Below, piece after piece: positions 13,070 through 24,600 of a stretch of DNA of 64,000 nt. This DNA comes from Tetmemena sp. SeJ-2015 (taxonomy: Eukaryota; Ciliophora; Spirotrichea; Sporadotrichida; Oxytrichidae): assembly GCA_027382625.1 (NCBI GenBank), contig JAJKFJ010021923.1, forward strand, positions 246,882-310,881. The letters run 5' to 3'. The notes under the pieces were generated by a model. That model was not told the origin of the DNA, ran no database searches, and saw nothing but the letters and a program-made list of their open reading frames with translations. Position numbers and translations under genes: made by a program. Each line of letters opens with the position of its first letter. Position 1 is the stretch's first letter.

Positions 13070-15981
13070 ATGAAGCTAAGTTCTAATGAATTTTTTAAGA
13101 GGAGAAATGCAAAAAATAAAGAGGAAATCGAAAAGAAGCAACAACAAGACTACTTCAAACCCATGCTCACATGAGCTCAAGGCAAACTGTAATCTTCTTA
13201 AGATGAACATTCTCAGTAGTTGAAAGATACTCACGTAGGAAATGATACCAAGCCAGAGGATACTCTTCTGAAAGAGCTAGAGTTAGAGTTACAAAGCGCT
13301 GCTAACTCAGACTAATCATCACAATAATCAGACTAAGCTAAAATAACTGCAAAAATGGAAATAGACTAGCAAGCCGAAAAATCATCTTAATCGTCCTATG
13401 GAAGTGCGCTATCATAAGAAAATTAAAGCAGCTATTAAACATCCAACAGTAGCAATAGCAACTTAAGCTCTTAGGATTCTCAAAAAAGAAAGACTAAGAG
13501 AAAGCACAAGCAAAATTAACTAGACTTTCAAAGATTGAAGTAAAAGTTGCCTCTTTAGCCACTCAAGTCAAAATCTGCTTTTTTATAAAAGCCTTAAGAA
13601 AAGAAAGCTACCTTGCCAGAGACTGAGCGAAAGATTGAAGATAGTAAATTTAAGTAGAATAAAGTTAAGATTCCAAGGCTCTATTAAGATAACGTAAATG
13701 GCTAAAATATATTGAATCAAGGATCAAGCAATGCAGGAAATTCTCAGCTTAACTTTATTGGGCAAAATATTTCATACAATATAACTTTGCATAAGAAAGG
13801 CTAGAAAGGAAGTTTAATCAAAGAGTTTCCACTTTAGAAATCGCAACCAAGCATTTAGCTTGAAAAGTTTTGCGGAAAGAAAAGGAAGTTGAATGAAATT
13901 GAGAATCATAGTTAAAAGAGTGGAAAATCATAGCAAGAAGAAGAAGAGAAGCCATTCGATTTCAAAGAGGATACTTTGAAATAGACGACTATAAATTTCC
14001 CTTACCAACAGTTCCCCAGTGATACTATTCTTTCTTAAGCTAAAAAACCCAAAGACTCAAAGTATATTCAGTCACAGTTGCAATTTGATGAGGTGGACAG
14101 GATATAAAAATTGATTGATGAGCTTGAAAAATAGAAAAGAATGGCACAAATGAAGCTAAATCAAACCATTTTTGATTAAAATAATTATTCGTAAGATGAG
14201 AAATCTGCTGCTCCTGCAACCTACATTTAAGATAGAAATATTCCTCAACAATAAAATGCACAAGAAGCCTTAGGAAGTAGCTCTCCTCAAACAAAGAGTG
14301 GGTCTTAAACTAGAACTGATGAGAATTGTCTCTCTTAGAAAATGAAGCAGTAAACAATAAATGGTTCTCAATAGAACTATTTCTCTCTAGGAGTAAAAAT
14401 CAGACAAAGATAGATCTTTCAAAAAGTGGATGCAAGAGAAAAAGAAAAGCTTTGTCTAAAAAGCGTATCTTTGACAACATTGACTTTGAAAAGTTTGATA
14501 AGTTTATGAATGCTGATTAGTTTTTAGAGAATAGTACTACTCAAGAGGAAATATGGCATTCCTTACAAAAGAATAGTCTGGGAGGCTTTAATGAAAAGCT
14601 TCATTAAGAGTCAATTTTAGAATTAAGAAAGCAACAGTTGGCTGAAAGAGAGTAAGAGCAGAATAATTAAGGCCAAAAGAAAAGTACTAGGAAAATTGAG
14701 CTTGGCTTGAATAAATCATCAAATAAGAAATAAAAAGGGAAGTAAGATAATCCTCGCCGCGATTCTAATAATCTGAATACTGAATAGACTTTCCAAGTAG
14801 AAGATTTAATCGATCTTAATGTGGACATGAATATGGGTAAAAAGCCAGAGGATAATTTTGAATTGCAGCAGCAATAGTACCTTGAATCTTAGCAGCCATT
14901 CCTAGCTCAGAATAATGAAAATGGGAATCTTGATAATCCACTTGAGGAAGGTTTTGAACTTGCTTATTGGCAGGTAGTGACAAACAAGTTGAACAATAAA
15001 AGAGAAATCCATTTATTTATATCTAAACGAGCCATCAAAGATAAAAGATTTTTGGATTGGCTCTCTCAAAGAACAATGAAAGAACAGAACAAGGATTTAT
15101 TTGAAGCTTGGGAAAAGCAGCAACAGGAACTTAAAGCAAGGCAGAAAAAAAGTAAAACCACAAATCAAGCCAAGAATGACAAAAAGCAAAGCACAAATTC
15201 AGCTTAAAAAAGAAGTAAAGACACCAACTTAGAAGCCACATAAGATATTCAAATATTGCTAGAATAGGAAGATAAATTGGAAAGATAGTTTGGAATCATA
15301 AATGATGAAATGATGGACGAATCTTTCAATAATCCTGAAGAATCAAAGTAGCTGCAGAAGGAGGATATTAAAGGGAGCACTGGTAAAAATACACTGATAA
15401 AAAGAGAAATGGATTAAGTGGGTCAAAATGTTTTGAAGATTGAGGATGGGAAAATAAAGTACGAGTTTACCAATAAGTTCAGCATCAGAGTAAATAACTT
15501 TATGATGAAAACTCATTTCAGCAAAGATATGGAGCAGCTTATTCAAGAATAAAACAAAGAATATGCTCGAGAGTAGAATAAGCAGGCTGCTCTAGGCCAT
15601 ATAAAGCAAGAAGAATCTAAATTCCAGGAGATTCAGAAAATAAAGACAGAGTCAGACATTTTCATAACTGATAGATAGGGAAACTTTAGTGAGAAACAAG
15701 CAAAATCCTTGAGATTTATTAAAGATGAGCAAGGAAAGCTAGTTCCTGTAAATGAGGATCATACTCTATTAAATGATGAAGTCTAAATACAGGGAATAAG
15801 CTACGATAATCGAAAACCTGACTTCAGGAAGTTAGATTTTAACGTTATCAAAGAAGAATTGGTGAAGCATGGATTCGCAAACAGCAAGCTAAATAAAAAG
15901 AATATGGTCTATAAAATAATTGAGGATGTATGGTCTTATAAAAAGCATGGATTAATCCCTGCTGATTATGCTAAGGAATGA
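13070..15981 (+). CDS. Gln/Lys/Ser-rich protein with SLX4-like C-terminal domain
   Basis: A long low-complexity protein of roughly 970 residues, about 160 bp from and divergent to the dynein start. The last ~50 residues (PDFRKLDFNVIKEELVKHGF, then NKKNMVYKIIEDVW) resemble the C-terminal SLX4 domain, which binds the SLX1 nuclease. That fold match is my only functional clue and is moderate at best. The rest is rich in Gln, Ser, Asn and Lys with no recognised domain. Stop TGA at 15979-15981. Two oddities: an in-frame TGA at 13172-13174, which may mean the real start is downstream or on another MDS, and a one-base frame slip at an A-run near 14338-14342. SLX4 would fit a DNA-repair scaffold; an unrelated low-complexity nuclear protein remains possible. 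Confidence 0.5.
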
Positions 15982-16082
15982 CAAATATTTATTTTATTAT
16001 AAAATAAGAATGACAAAGGCTCTTGAATTTAAGTACAAATCATTAACTTACCTTATTTTATTTGTATAAAAGTTAATGATAA

Positions 16083-19000
16083 TAAAAATAATTCTAAGGG
16101 TAGTCTGTCCGCAGAGAGAGACTGCTTCTCCATATGGGTTAAAAAGTCCTTAGTCAACTCTATTATCATTCTTACTTTTGTTTTGTTATCTGGGTTCTAA
16201 AGACATAATTCTATGTTCTTTGAAAATTATAAAGCCTAGTCCTAGAAAACGTTTCTCGCTTTTAAATGAGCATAAGGATCTTCAATGGGATTCATAGTTG
16301 AGCCAATAGTCGCTCCTTTGGGACCAAATTTACTCTCAATCGTGTTTTAAGTTTGCTACTTGCTCTTCTAGTCAATCGATGTCCCCATCATCTGTTCTCT
16401 ATACATTTGAATTTGAGGTTTCATTTTTAGAATCATCTCGTTTTCAATAAGTAAGGAGTCACTAGATCCTTGGTTAAAAATTTTGCTGACTGACTAGTCT
16501 CTCTGTAGTAGATCCTTAAACTCCTCTTACTCTATCATTAAAGCAATTTACTGGACCTTTCGCTTTTACTTGAAAATTTAGCTTTGCTTTTGTAGTTCAG
16601 TCTTTGAATCAGGCCCGACCCAAGAAGCAATAATATCCTAGAAATTTGTTTCAACTAGATCAACTCCATGCATGTCTACTTCAAATTCATGAGCATCATC
16701 CTCTGGTGTGATTGTTAACTGTTGTTAGCTTTGCATTTAGGTGTGAGAGAACACAGATCGCTGTTGCAAATTTTGTTCTTAGATTTGAAGGAGCTCTTGA
16801 TCAGTTATAATATCCTCGTCGTGTCTTTGCCTTTTCTTTTGTTTGGCTTTGACTTGCTCAAGCTTGCTCTCAGCCAAGTATTGATCATAGTGAGCTTCCA
16901 TAATTGCACTACTCTACTCGATAGACCTTTAATGTTACAGATTGCTGGACAGGAGTGACTACTGATGAGCTGGAAGAGTTTGCTCTACTGCTTATGAAAG
17001 AACGTTTTATTTATCATTCCAAGGCATCTAGTTAGTAGGAGATACTTTGGTCGAGAAATGATAAATTAATGACTATTTAAAAATATGATCTGAAACTATT
17101 TGTGACCTTTAAAATAAAAGATATAATAAACTCATGATAGATTTGAATTAAAGGTTATTAAAGAAGTATGATAGGTGTTTGGAGTAAGAATAGAATTAGA
17201 AACCCTGATTGGTGAGTGAGGCGCGGTGTGAGAAATTTCAAAAGGATTGGTGCTATTTCTAACTGTTGGTGAAGCAGGATTAGTTACAGGCAGGAAGAAA
17301 TCTCTCTTCTTTTTCTTGACTAATCTGTAGTTCTTTATGACATACTCCTCATTCTTAAGATTCTCCTAATCGAGTAATCTTGATCTATTGGCGAGATCAA
17401 AGGGAGAAATTGCACTGGTGCTACCTAATTAGTTCTCATATTATGACTTCTTTTTGTCATAGTCTAATAAATCAGTGATGTGGAAGGCTCCAGATGTCCC
17501 TGTGAGTTCTTTGTTGTCTTATACTATCTGACTATTGTTGTTCATGTTTCTTCTTTGAAACACGTTTAGCAGGGTTTCAGGAATTTTGATTTGACTCTTA
17601 GCTCTGACCTAACTATCTACTTCTGTGAGGTAGGTTAATAAGTGTTCTTTAAAAGTCTGATATTTTTATCACCCTCAGCTAAAGGGTCTAGCCTTTAATC
17701 GTTTCCAGCTAAGATGCTATAGTTCTGCATGTTCTTCATTTGGTCCACGCTCATCGAAACATCTAGTATAACTAAATTAAGATAGAGAAAATTAAATTAT
17801 CATTTGAAATTAAAGTTTAAACTACTTTCTAATTAGTTTTAAGTAAATAATATTTGCTGAAGAGCAGCATTTTTGGTGGTCTTATAGTTATTTCTCTAAG
17901 AAACTTCAATTGCATAATCTTTGTAGGATAGAAGGTCTCCTATATCCCTTCCATCTTTCCTGTATTGAGGTATTTTAGATCTCTTTGCTATAAAATCCAA
18001 CTGATTTAAACTTAGTCCTCTTGTTTTCTCTTCTTTAGAGGGGATTTGTACTTACAAGCTTTGTTGCTGTTAAAACTACTTCTACGCTAGTATGTTTTAG
18101 AAATCTCTTTGCTTGCCATGATTAGAGTACGGATTAATTGGAATGTTTTAGTAGATTACTGAGGTTGGGGTGTGAGTTTGTCTGAGTATTTCATTCTTAA
18201 GGAGTGACTTGTTTTAAATTGGTCCTTTGTTGAAGGATGTCTCGCTTGGCTTCTTATTAGCGTAAGAATAGTTATCTATCCCATAGTCATTTGCATTTGT
18301 GGCTATCTCTAGTCCACCGTTACTGTCATCTCCCTCTTTGGAGTATTTCGCTCCAGCTAGTCGTGGCCTTGATGCAGGATTTTCTAATTATGATTCCAGC
18401 TTTCTGGATCGATCTTAACCTGTAGGTGAATTATTAGCACTGCTGTATCTCCCACCGTTCACGACTATCTATGCAAGAAGTGAACTAGGCGTTCTCATTT
18501 CTTTGCTGCCCGAAACCATCCCGCCCAAGTTGAAACCGCTGGTAATAGAATTCTTTGTAGTTGCATCAGGAAGCAGCTGAGTTAAGTTATTGTTGTCTCT
18601 TCGGATCTTACTTTTAACCACATCCTCTATGCTCGTATTTTATCCGCCAAACTAGGTCCCTGATACAGCACGGAGTTAATTTCCTCCTTAGACTAATTAA
18701 AGTCCCTGAGCTACAAATGAATTGGCCCCTTGCCTTTTATCTAGTCCAAAAGATGTATTTGCCGCTACTAGGTCACCCCGACCCTTTCTCAATGCTCTTT
18801 AATTAGCTTGCTAAATGAGGTGCTAAGAATGCTGATAGCTTTAAAGAGCAGTGTTATTTAGCTGCTATGTTTAGCCTGGGAGGAGAGGTAAAATATTCTA
18901 ACTAGTCAATGAAGATACTGGCGGAGTAATATTTTAATTAGCTTGATTAAGGTAACTGTGATAAATTTCTCTTCCATCATCTATCTACTAGTTCTATTAA

Positions 19001-19194
19001 TTTCTGTTTAGGTCTCCTTAACCTTACTTGCACTTTAAGCCCCTTGTTTCTTCATTTACTTACTCAAGTTGAGTTAGATACTTGCTTTGCTAATCAACTT
19101 AGGGTATGAAAGACGAGGAAGGGCCTTGATTATTTTGGATGGATGAAGGCTACTTGGAGCCTTCTGCATTAGTAATTTCGCTCTTTTTGTTCAT
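16083..19194 (-). CDS. Gln/Asn-rich protein of unknown function (main block of MDSs)
   Basis: Start Met at 19192-19194 (MNKKSEITNAEGSKQ). The protein, close to 1,000 residues, is dominated by Gln, Asn and Ser with scattered charged helices. The C-terminal part (PWNDKQNVLSQAVEQTLPAH onward, 16.1-17.05 kb) is more helical and charged. No domain is recognised. Two internal IESs (17058-17167 and 17772-17828) restore the frame when removed. There is one apparent missing base in an A-run near 17665. The coding frame has no good stop at its low-coordinate end; the probable terminal MDS is at 19.31-19.39 kb. The 3' end converges on the SLX4-like gene. Confidence 0.65.
17058..17167. other. IES of 110 bp (pointer ATGATA)
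   Basis: ATGATA at 17058-17063 and 17168-17173. Removing 110 bp joins NSILTPNTYH to FSTKVSPTNQMPW on the minus strand in frame; unspliced, the frame hits TGA at 17132-17134. Confidence 0.85.
17772..17828. other. IES of 57 bp (pointer CTAA)
   Basis: CTAA at 17772-17775 and 17829-17832. Excision gives AALQQILFTQNQLVILDVSMS in frame; the interval carries a TGA. The pointer is short, so the exact boundary is less certain than the presence of the IES. Confidence 0.6.
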
Positions 19195-19249
19195 CCTATT
19201 TAAATTTAAATTATTTATTATTTTGGCTCCATTTAATTTATCTAATAAT

Positions 19250-19393
19250 AATTAAGAATACAATAGAGGGGTTGGTGCTATGAATTCCTGCTCTTACTTA
19301 AGTCTTTTGAGTCATTTTTTTACTTTTTCAGGTTTGCCCTGCTACTAGTTTTTGTAGATGGCTGTCTCTGGGTATATATCTGCTGTTAAAAAT
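19250..19393 (-). CDS. Probable displaced last MDS of the Gln/Asn-rich gene
   Basis: On the minus strand this block reads TADIYPETAIYKNQQQGKPE followed by KVKK and TGA (19312-19314). Its upstream edge has TAAAAAT (19387-19393), also found at 16083-16089 at the end of the main block. Joining at one copy gives SADRLPLELFLTADIYPETA in frame and supplies the missing stop. The last MDS would then lie just 5' of the first, a simple scrambled order. The pointer is AT-only and could occur by chance. Confidence 0.5.
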
Positions 19394-21364
19394 TATCCTG
19401 TTTTTATTCGTTATTTTAAAACTATTTCTCAGGCAATTTAGATCCTGACGTTGCTATTATTTTGCATTTATCTTTTACGGATTTATCTTTAAAATCAAAA
19501 TAAATTTACAAATTATTTTACTATACATTGCAATTAAAGCCATATAAATTCAATAGTTTGAAGACTTATGGAATAAATAAGAATTTTATTTTTTCATTTT
19601 AATTATATAATTAATAAATAATCTTACTAGTATAAATGAGTTTAAGCATTAGTAGATAAATTGTGAATACGATTAATTTGGTTGTTACAGTTCTATGGAG
19701 CTATTATTTGTTAAAGCTATCGTTATTTTTTAGAATTTTGTGGCTTACCTTCCTAAATACCTTCAAATTTATATTCTGTAAATATATAAGCAAATCAATT
19801 TAAATAAACTTTAAAATTCTTTCTAAAAATAGATCTGCCTCTTATTTATTAAGCAAAAAACATTTATATCAGCTTTTTTCTTTAATTATCTCCTCATAGC
19901 AACTTTATATCAGTTTAGCGGGTATTTCTTCTTAAAATATCAATTATTCTATTTTCACATTAAAAACATATTTAATTAAAAACAGCGATTTAAAAATTAA
20001 AATACCTTTTGCCTCATTAATTTACTGGTTAAATATTGAATGCTGTTGGGTGTTTTTCTTGCTATCGTCCCTTGGAGGTAGATTGTGATTCTTCTAATGC
20101 TGTTTTTATATTTGATTCTTCCTCTCAATTTCGTTGAAAATCGGGTGATCATACACCTTATGAAAATAATTATGATATTTGGAAGTGGGCGGTTAAATTT
20201 TATTACAAGATCTTTTAGATTTCTCTTTCTACATATTTTAGTTATTCAAACAAAATTTTTATTTAAAAAAAATTATTTTATCAAAGCTTCAAAGTTTTAA
20301 TTTGAAGGACTTCAATATTTTATTTATAAACAAATTTTAAAGGGGGGAGCACTTTTGTCTATATCTCTAAAAATTTATTTAATCTCGACTAAGCCATGCC
20401 TATTTTTTAATGAATCGCATGAAAAAATTGGTTAATATGTAATAGTTGCAAGCCTTTATAGTCAAAATCAAGAGTGCAAAGGATCATAATTTGTAATGGA
20501 TATAGCCAAAAATTAAATTTCTAAAATTTATATTTTTAGATAAAAATAATTCGAACTTATAGTGAGATATTCAACTATCTTATTTATAAAGTTAATCAGC
20601 TCAATACTAAGAGATTATCTCTCACACATATTCTTAGTTTCAATAAACGAAAGTTAAAATATTCCAAAGAAAAACTCTTAACTATTTATTAAGAATTGGA
20701 AAAATTAATGTCTCACCCCCTTATGCCATAATTTTAAAACTGAAATAAGCAAGTTGCTCAAAATTACTAACTTTTATATGCAGTTTAATGAAGTATTTAA
20801 AAATGTCTTTCTTTGGAATATTTTAACTTTCGTTTATTGAAACTAAGAATATGTGTGAGAGATAATCTCTTAGTATTGAGCTGATTAACTTTATAAATAA
20901 GATAGTTGAATATCTCACTATAAGTTCGAATTATTTTTATCTAAAAATATAAATTTTAGAAATTTAATTTTTGGCTATATCCATTACAAATTATGATCCT
21001 TTGCACTCTTGATTTTGACTATAAAGGCTTGCAACTATTACATATTAACCAATTTTTTCATGCGATTCATTAAAAATAGGCATGGCTTAGTCGAGATTAA
21101 ATAAATTTTTAGAGATATAGACAAAAGTGCTCCCCCTTAATTACTTATAGACTTTTCTAATTATAAATATTGAATTTGATAATAAATAGACCTGCTAAGG
21201 ATAATTTGTGACATTTATAATTTATATAAGTGCTTAATATCTACTTTAACACGTTCTAAAAATAGACTCTTGTATTTTTAAGATAAGTTACATTTTAGAA
21301 TATAGAATTAAATTAGTAACTTTAAATTATTCATTAAAGCAATGTTTAATAAAAATAACTGAAT
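19394..21364. other. AT-rich germline-limited spacer
   Basis: No convincing coding sequence on either strand apart from short open frames of non-protein composition. It contains the large foldback element described separately. Confidence 0.6.
20337..21140. repeat. Foldback element: ~335 bp near-perfect inverted repeats around a 134 bp loop
   Basis: The left arm (20337-20673) begins TTAAAGGGGGGAGCAC and the right arm (about 20808-21140) ends GTGCTCCCCCTTAA. The arms read as reverse complements nearly base for base over their whole length, differing mainly in the length of the G/C run at the tips. Each tip abuts TTAA, the kind of target preferred by piggyBac-type elements, but TTAA is common in AT-rich DNA. 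No transposase frame is present, so this is a non-autonomous MITE-like element or a recent palindromic duplication. Confidence 0.85.
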
Positions 21365-21500
21365 AAATTATAGTTGTTTGACTTTTCTTCTGATTAATTC
21401 TTCTAATGATAGTCTTTTGACATGTCTCTGTGAGATTACTTGCTATTTATTTTGCTCTCTTTCGTACATTAAGGCGATTTTGTCAAAATGCTTTTAGGAG
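21365..21500 (-). CDS. Coding-like fragment (possible MDS), charged helix
   Basis: The minus strand reads HFDKIALMYEREQNKQQ, then VISQRHVKRLSLEELIRRKV, with no TGA. Composition is that of a real, basic helical protein. No start or stop is attached, and the flanks are AT-rich. It may belong with the fragments at 22.46-22.70 and 23.04-23.11 kb. Confidence 0.4.
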
Positions 21501-22464
21501 ATAATGCAACAGTGATCAATAAATCAGTTAATTCAAAAACAAAGAAATTATTTTACTTTAAATTAATAATGAATTCGTCAAAATAAGAACTTAAGTATAT
21601 TTTAGATAGTACATAAAATAAATAAGATCAGTTAGTTTTCAGGACTAATCGAAAATATTTAATCTTTATCTGTCAAATCGTTTTTCTATGCTTAAATAGC
21701 TTGTCTTATAATTTATAATTATTAAAATTTATTACATATAAAACTTTTTATTATTTTTTTTGGGGGGCCTTTCCTCGTCATCACTTTTTTCATATAATAT
21801 GAAAAATATATATAGCATAAAAAGCCAAAAAACAATTTTTAGTCCAAATTCATATTTAAAGTGTCTACCTGTCATAAATTTTCATTTACTAAAAAAAATC
21901 TTAGAAAGATTTTTATTTTTAAAAAAATTAAATTGCAAAGAATTTTTATAAATTAAAAAATAGGTTGAATTTAATAAATTTAAATAAAATTCGAAGTAGA
22001 ATCCAGATTTTAAAGACTCTTAGAAATTTATTATACTTAAATCTCTCAACAAAAATAACTATCTTTTATAAAAATCTAAATATTTTATTAAATATTTTTT
22101 AAAATTTCCCTAAATTTTATATAAAATGCAGCTAGTTTTAAAAAAAAATCTTCTGAAAGATTAAACCTAGAGTTTATTATTGAAAAATTAATGCTACTTA
22201 TCTAAAATAAAAGATTTGGCCTGGATAGACACTTTTAATATGAATTTGGAATAAGAAATTGGTGTTTTTGGCTAATTTTAGGCTAGATCATAATTTTTCA
22301 TACTTTCATAAAATTTATTAATACAAAAGCTTTCTTTTTTTTAATAATTACTCTTTCTTCTATATTTGTTTGTTTACGTTTTTGTAAATATAAATAATAA
22401 AATAAAAAGAATATTATTAAAAAATTGAATTGACAGCTAAGTCTATTTATAAATATTGTCCCTC

Positions 22465-22702
22465 CTTCTAAAATTAAAATCTAAATATTTGCAGGACTTT
22501 TGGTTTCTTTTAATTGTTTAAGTCTAATTGCTTCCTCAAGTTTAGCTTTTTAAATCTAGAGCAATTGGAGTTGGTGAATCATTTGCTCAGATGTTAATTC
22601 TTCGGTAGTCTTTAAGTGTTTATGCTAACTCAATGATGAATGAGAAGCATTTGATTGTTTCATTTGATAGAGTTTTTATTCTAACTATTAATTTTTATTC
22701 AT
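22465..22702 (-). CDS. Coding-like fragment with start Met (possible MDS)
   Basis: Begins MNKNQQLEQKLYQMKQSNAS and continues through a Leu/Lys/Glu-rich helix (TSEQMIHQLQLLQIQKAKLE) ending KETKSPANI before AT-rich DNA. It looks like the N-terminus of a short helical protein. No family recognised. Confidence 0.4.
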
Positions 22703-23039
22703 TTTTGTTATTATTCTCTCACAAGTTATAATTTTATTATTTATTAACTCCACTTTAAAATAAGAGAGTTAAAAATTAAATCAAAAGAATATGCAAACTT
22801 AGTTAAAATAATTTATTTTTTATGTGATGTTAGTTTTCTTAAGATTCTTATTTATAAATAACAATAAAAAAGAATTCCTTTCTTTTGTAGAAGCCTAAAT
22901 TAATTAAACATGGATGATATATTATTTTATTTTCATAATGAGAATTAAATCAAATGAATCTGCAATGAGAAGTAAATATATTGAACTTAAACTTGGCTTA
23001 TCATAAATTATAATTATATATTTAATATGTCAAGCCAAA

Positions 23040-23112
23040 CTTATACCAAATATCGCGGCTTCCTACTTGAGACTTATTAAAGATGTCGCTGACAAGCTTC
23101 CATCTTCCAAAC
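23040..23112 (-). CDS. Coding-like fragment, weakly Myb/SANT-like
   Basis: The minus strand reads FRQQEFGRWKLVSDIFNKSQ then VGSRDIWYKFG before the frame closes. The spacing of Trp and aromatic residues is faintly like a Myb/SANT repeat, but the fragment is too short to assign. Confidence 0.3.
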
Positions 23113-23269
23113 TCTTGTTGTCTAAATATCCTTATAAAATTTAAAGTAAAAATATTTCTTGCTTTAATAAAATTATGAAAATTTTTATAGATTTATATTT
23201 AAAAAAATAAAAGCGATTGGAGCTTAATAAAAAAGAGATAATTAAAATCCTAAAAGAAATAAGGCCCTT

Positions 23270-23370
23270 TAACGTCGAAGTTCTAACTTATAGAGCAGAG
23301 ACAGCCTTGGGTCGAAATAACTTTGCCCTTCCCACTATTGGGCGCAGACGGCTGGTTCTCAATCTCTAAA
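23270..23370. other. Unexplained GC-richer island
   Basis: About 100 bases of near-balanced composition in otherwise AT-rich DNA, including GTCGAAATAACTTTGCCC and GGGCGCAGACGGCTGGTTCTC-like sequence. More than one frame is open on each strand, none with convincing composition. It could be a small MDS, a small RNA gene, or 5' flank of the hydrolase gene. I could not fold it into a tRNA. Confidence 0.3.
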
Positions 23371-23686
23371 TAGGTTGAAAACATATAAGTTTGCTAACAT
23401 TCCAACTATATACCATTGCATTTGTGATACCACTATATTCCATCCGGACTCTCATTTATTTACAATCGAGAAAAGGAAGAATATGGATTGATTTCTAAAA
23501 AGTAGAAGAAGAGCTTCTCAGTCACACTTAGCATATCTTTTGTGCGACTTGAGGTTTCATTTCTCTATTTGATACTAAAACTCTTTTGATTTAACTCAAG
23601 AAGAGAATTTGGAGAAATTAGAATGGAGCTCAGAATTCAAATTAATCAATATAATTTTTGCTCCCTCGCAAAATTATAATTCAATA

Positions 23687-24514
23687 ATGGGTTAAACCTT
23701 GGTTTCGAAGCTGCTCTTTCAGCCACCCGTTTCGCGCTTCCCAATGAACCCTGATCACCTCTTTCTCCACTCTAAGTCCGGCTCAAAACTCCAAGTTCTC
23801 TTCATTAACAAAAATGCGAAGTACACCATGATTTTCTCACATGGTAACGCAGAAGATATCTACTTGGTGCAGAACTGGCTGGATTCTTATTTCTTGAAGG
23901 AGGTCCAAGTTAATGCCGTTGTCTACGAGTACACTGGCTTTGGCGAAAGCAACGGCAGGATACCTCAAGAGCAATCTCTCTACGATGACATCGAGACAGT
24001 GTTTTAGTATTTTACTGAGAATCTTAACATTCCCGCCAACAGAATAATTCTCTATGGGAGATCAATTGGTTCTGGCCCTACAAGCTACCTCGCTGAGAAG
24101 TATGATGTAGCGGGAGTGGTTCTCCACTGTCCTCTGATGTCTGCCCTACGAGTTGTTTTTAACTTGCGATGGACTCTGCCCTTCGACAAATTTCCTAATA
24201 TCAACAGGATGCCCAACATAAATTGCCCTGTTTACATCATTCATGGGAAAAGAGACGAAATTGTGCCTTTCTATCACGCTGAAGAGCTCTACTCTAAAGT
24301 TAAGAACAAATATCCTCCATACTATGTGGAGGGCGCAGGGCATAATAATGTAGAAAGATTCGCTAAAGACTATCTAGTCAGGATACGCCAATTTATATCC
24401 TATGTGGACGAGTACTAAATGAAGCAGATGCAGGAATAAGAGCAGTTCTACGATGAAGAGTAAGAGGAAGATCTCTTCAAAAACTAAAACACCGTATAAC
24501 CTCTTATAAGATGA
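23687..24514 (+). CDS. ABHD17-type alpha/beta hydrolase
   Basis: 275-residue serine hydrolase resembling ABHD17 (FAM108) depalmitoylases, which remove palmitate from membrane-anchored proteins. Motifs in order: HGNAEDIY (oxyanion region), YEYTGFGES, nucleophile elbow LYGRSIGSGP (catalytic Ser), HGKRDEIVPF (catalytic Asp) and VEGAGHNNVE (catalytic His), then an acidic Gln/Glu tail. The N-terminus MGQTLVSK would suit N-myristoylation instead of the Cys cluster of animal ABHD17; that is inference. Unlike almost all neighbours it is uninterrupted: no IES, intron or frame slip. It has clearly higher GC than its surroundings. Its stop at 24512-24514 is under 100 bp from the convergent dynein stop. 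Confidence 0.88.
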
Positions 24515-24600
24515 CTTAAATGGCATTATAACGACAAAAAAGTATAATTTTAAACATTATTTCAGTCTGATTATATAATATCTATAATTTAGTTAATATT

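Noticed and set aside
23270..23370. tRNA gene
   Set aside because: No cloverleaf with a plausible anticodon arm and T-loop could be drawn. No tRNA was found anywhere in the window by eye.
19200..23600. TBE transposon with transposase
   Set aside because: No transposase-like frame and no C4A4 tips; the foldback element has G-rich tips next to TTAA and no coding capacity.
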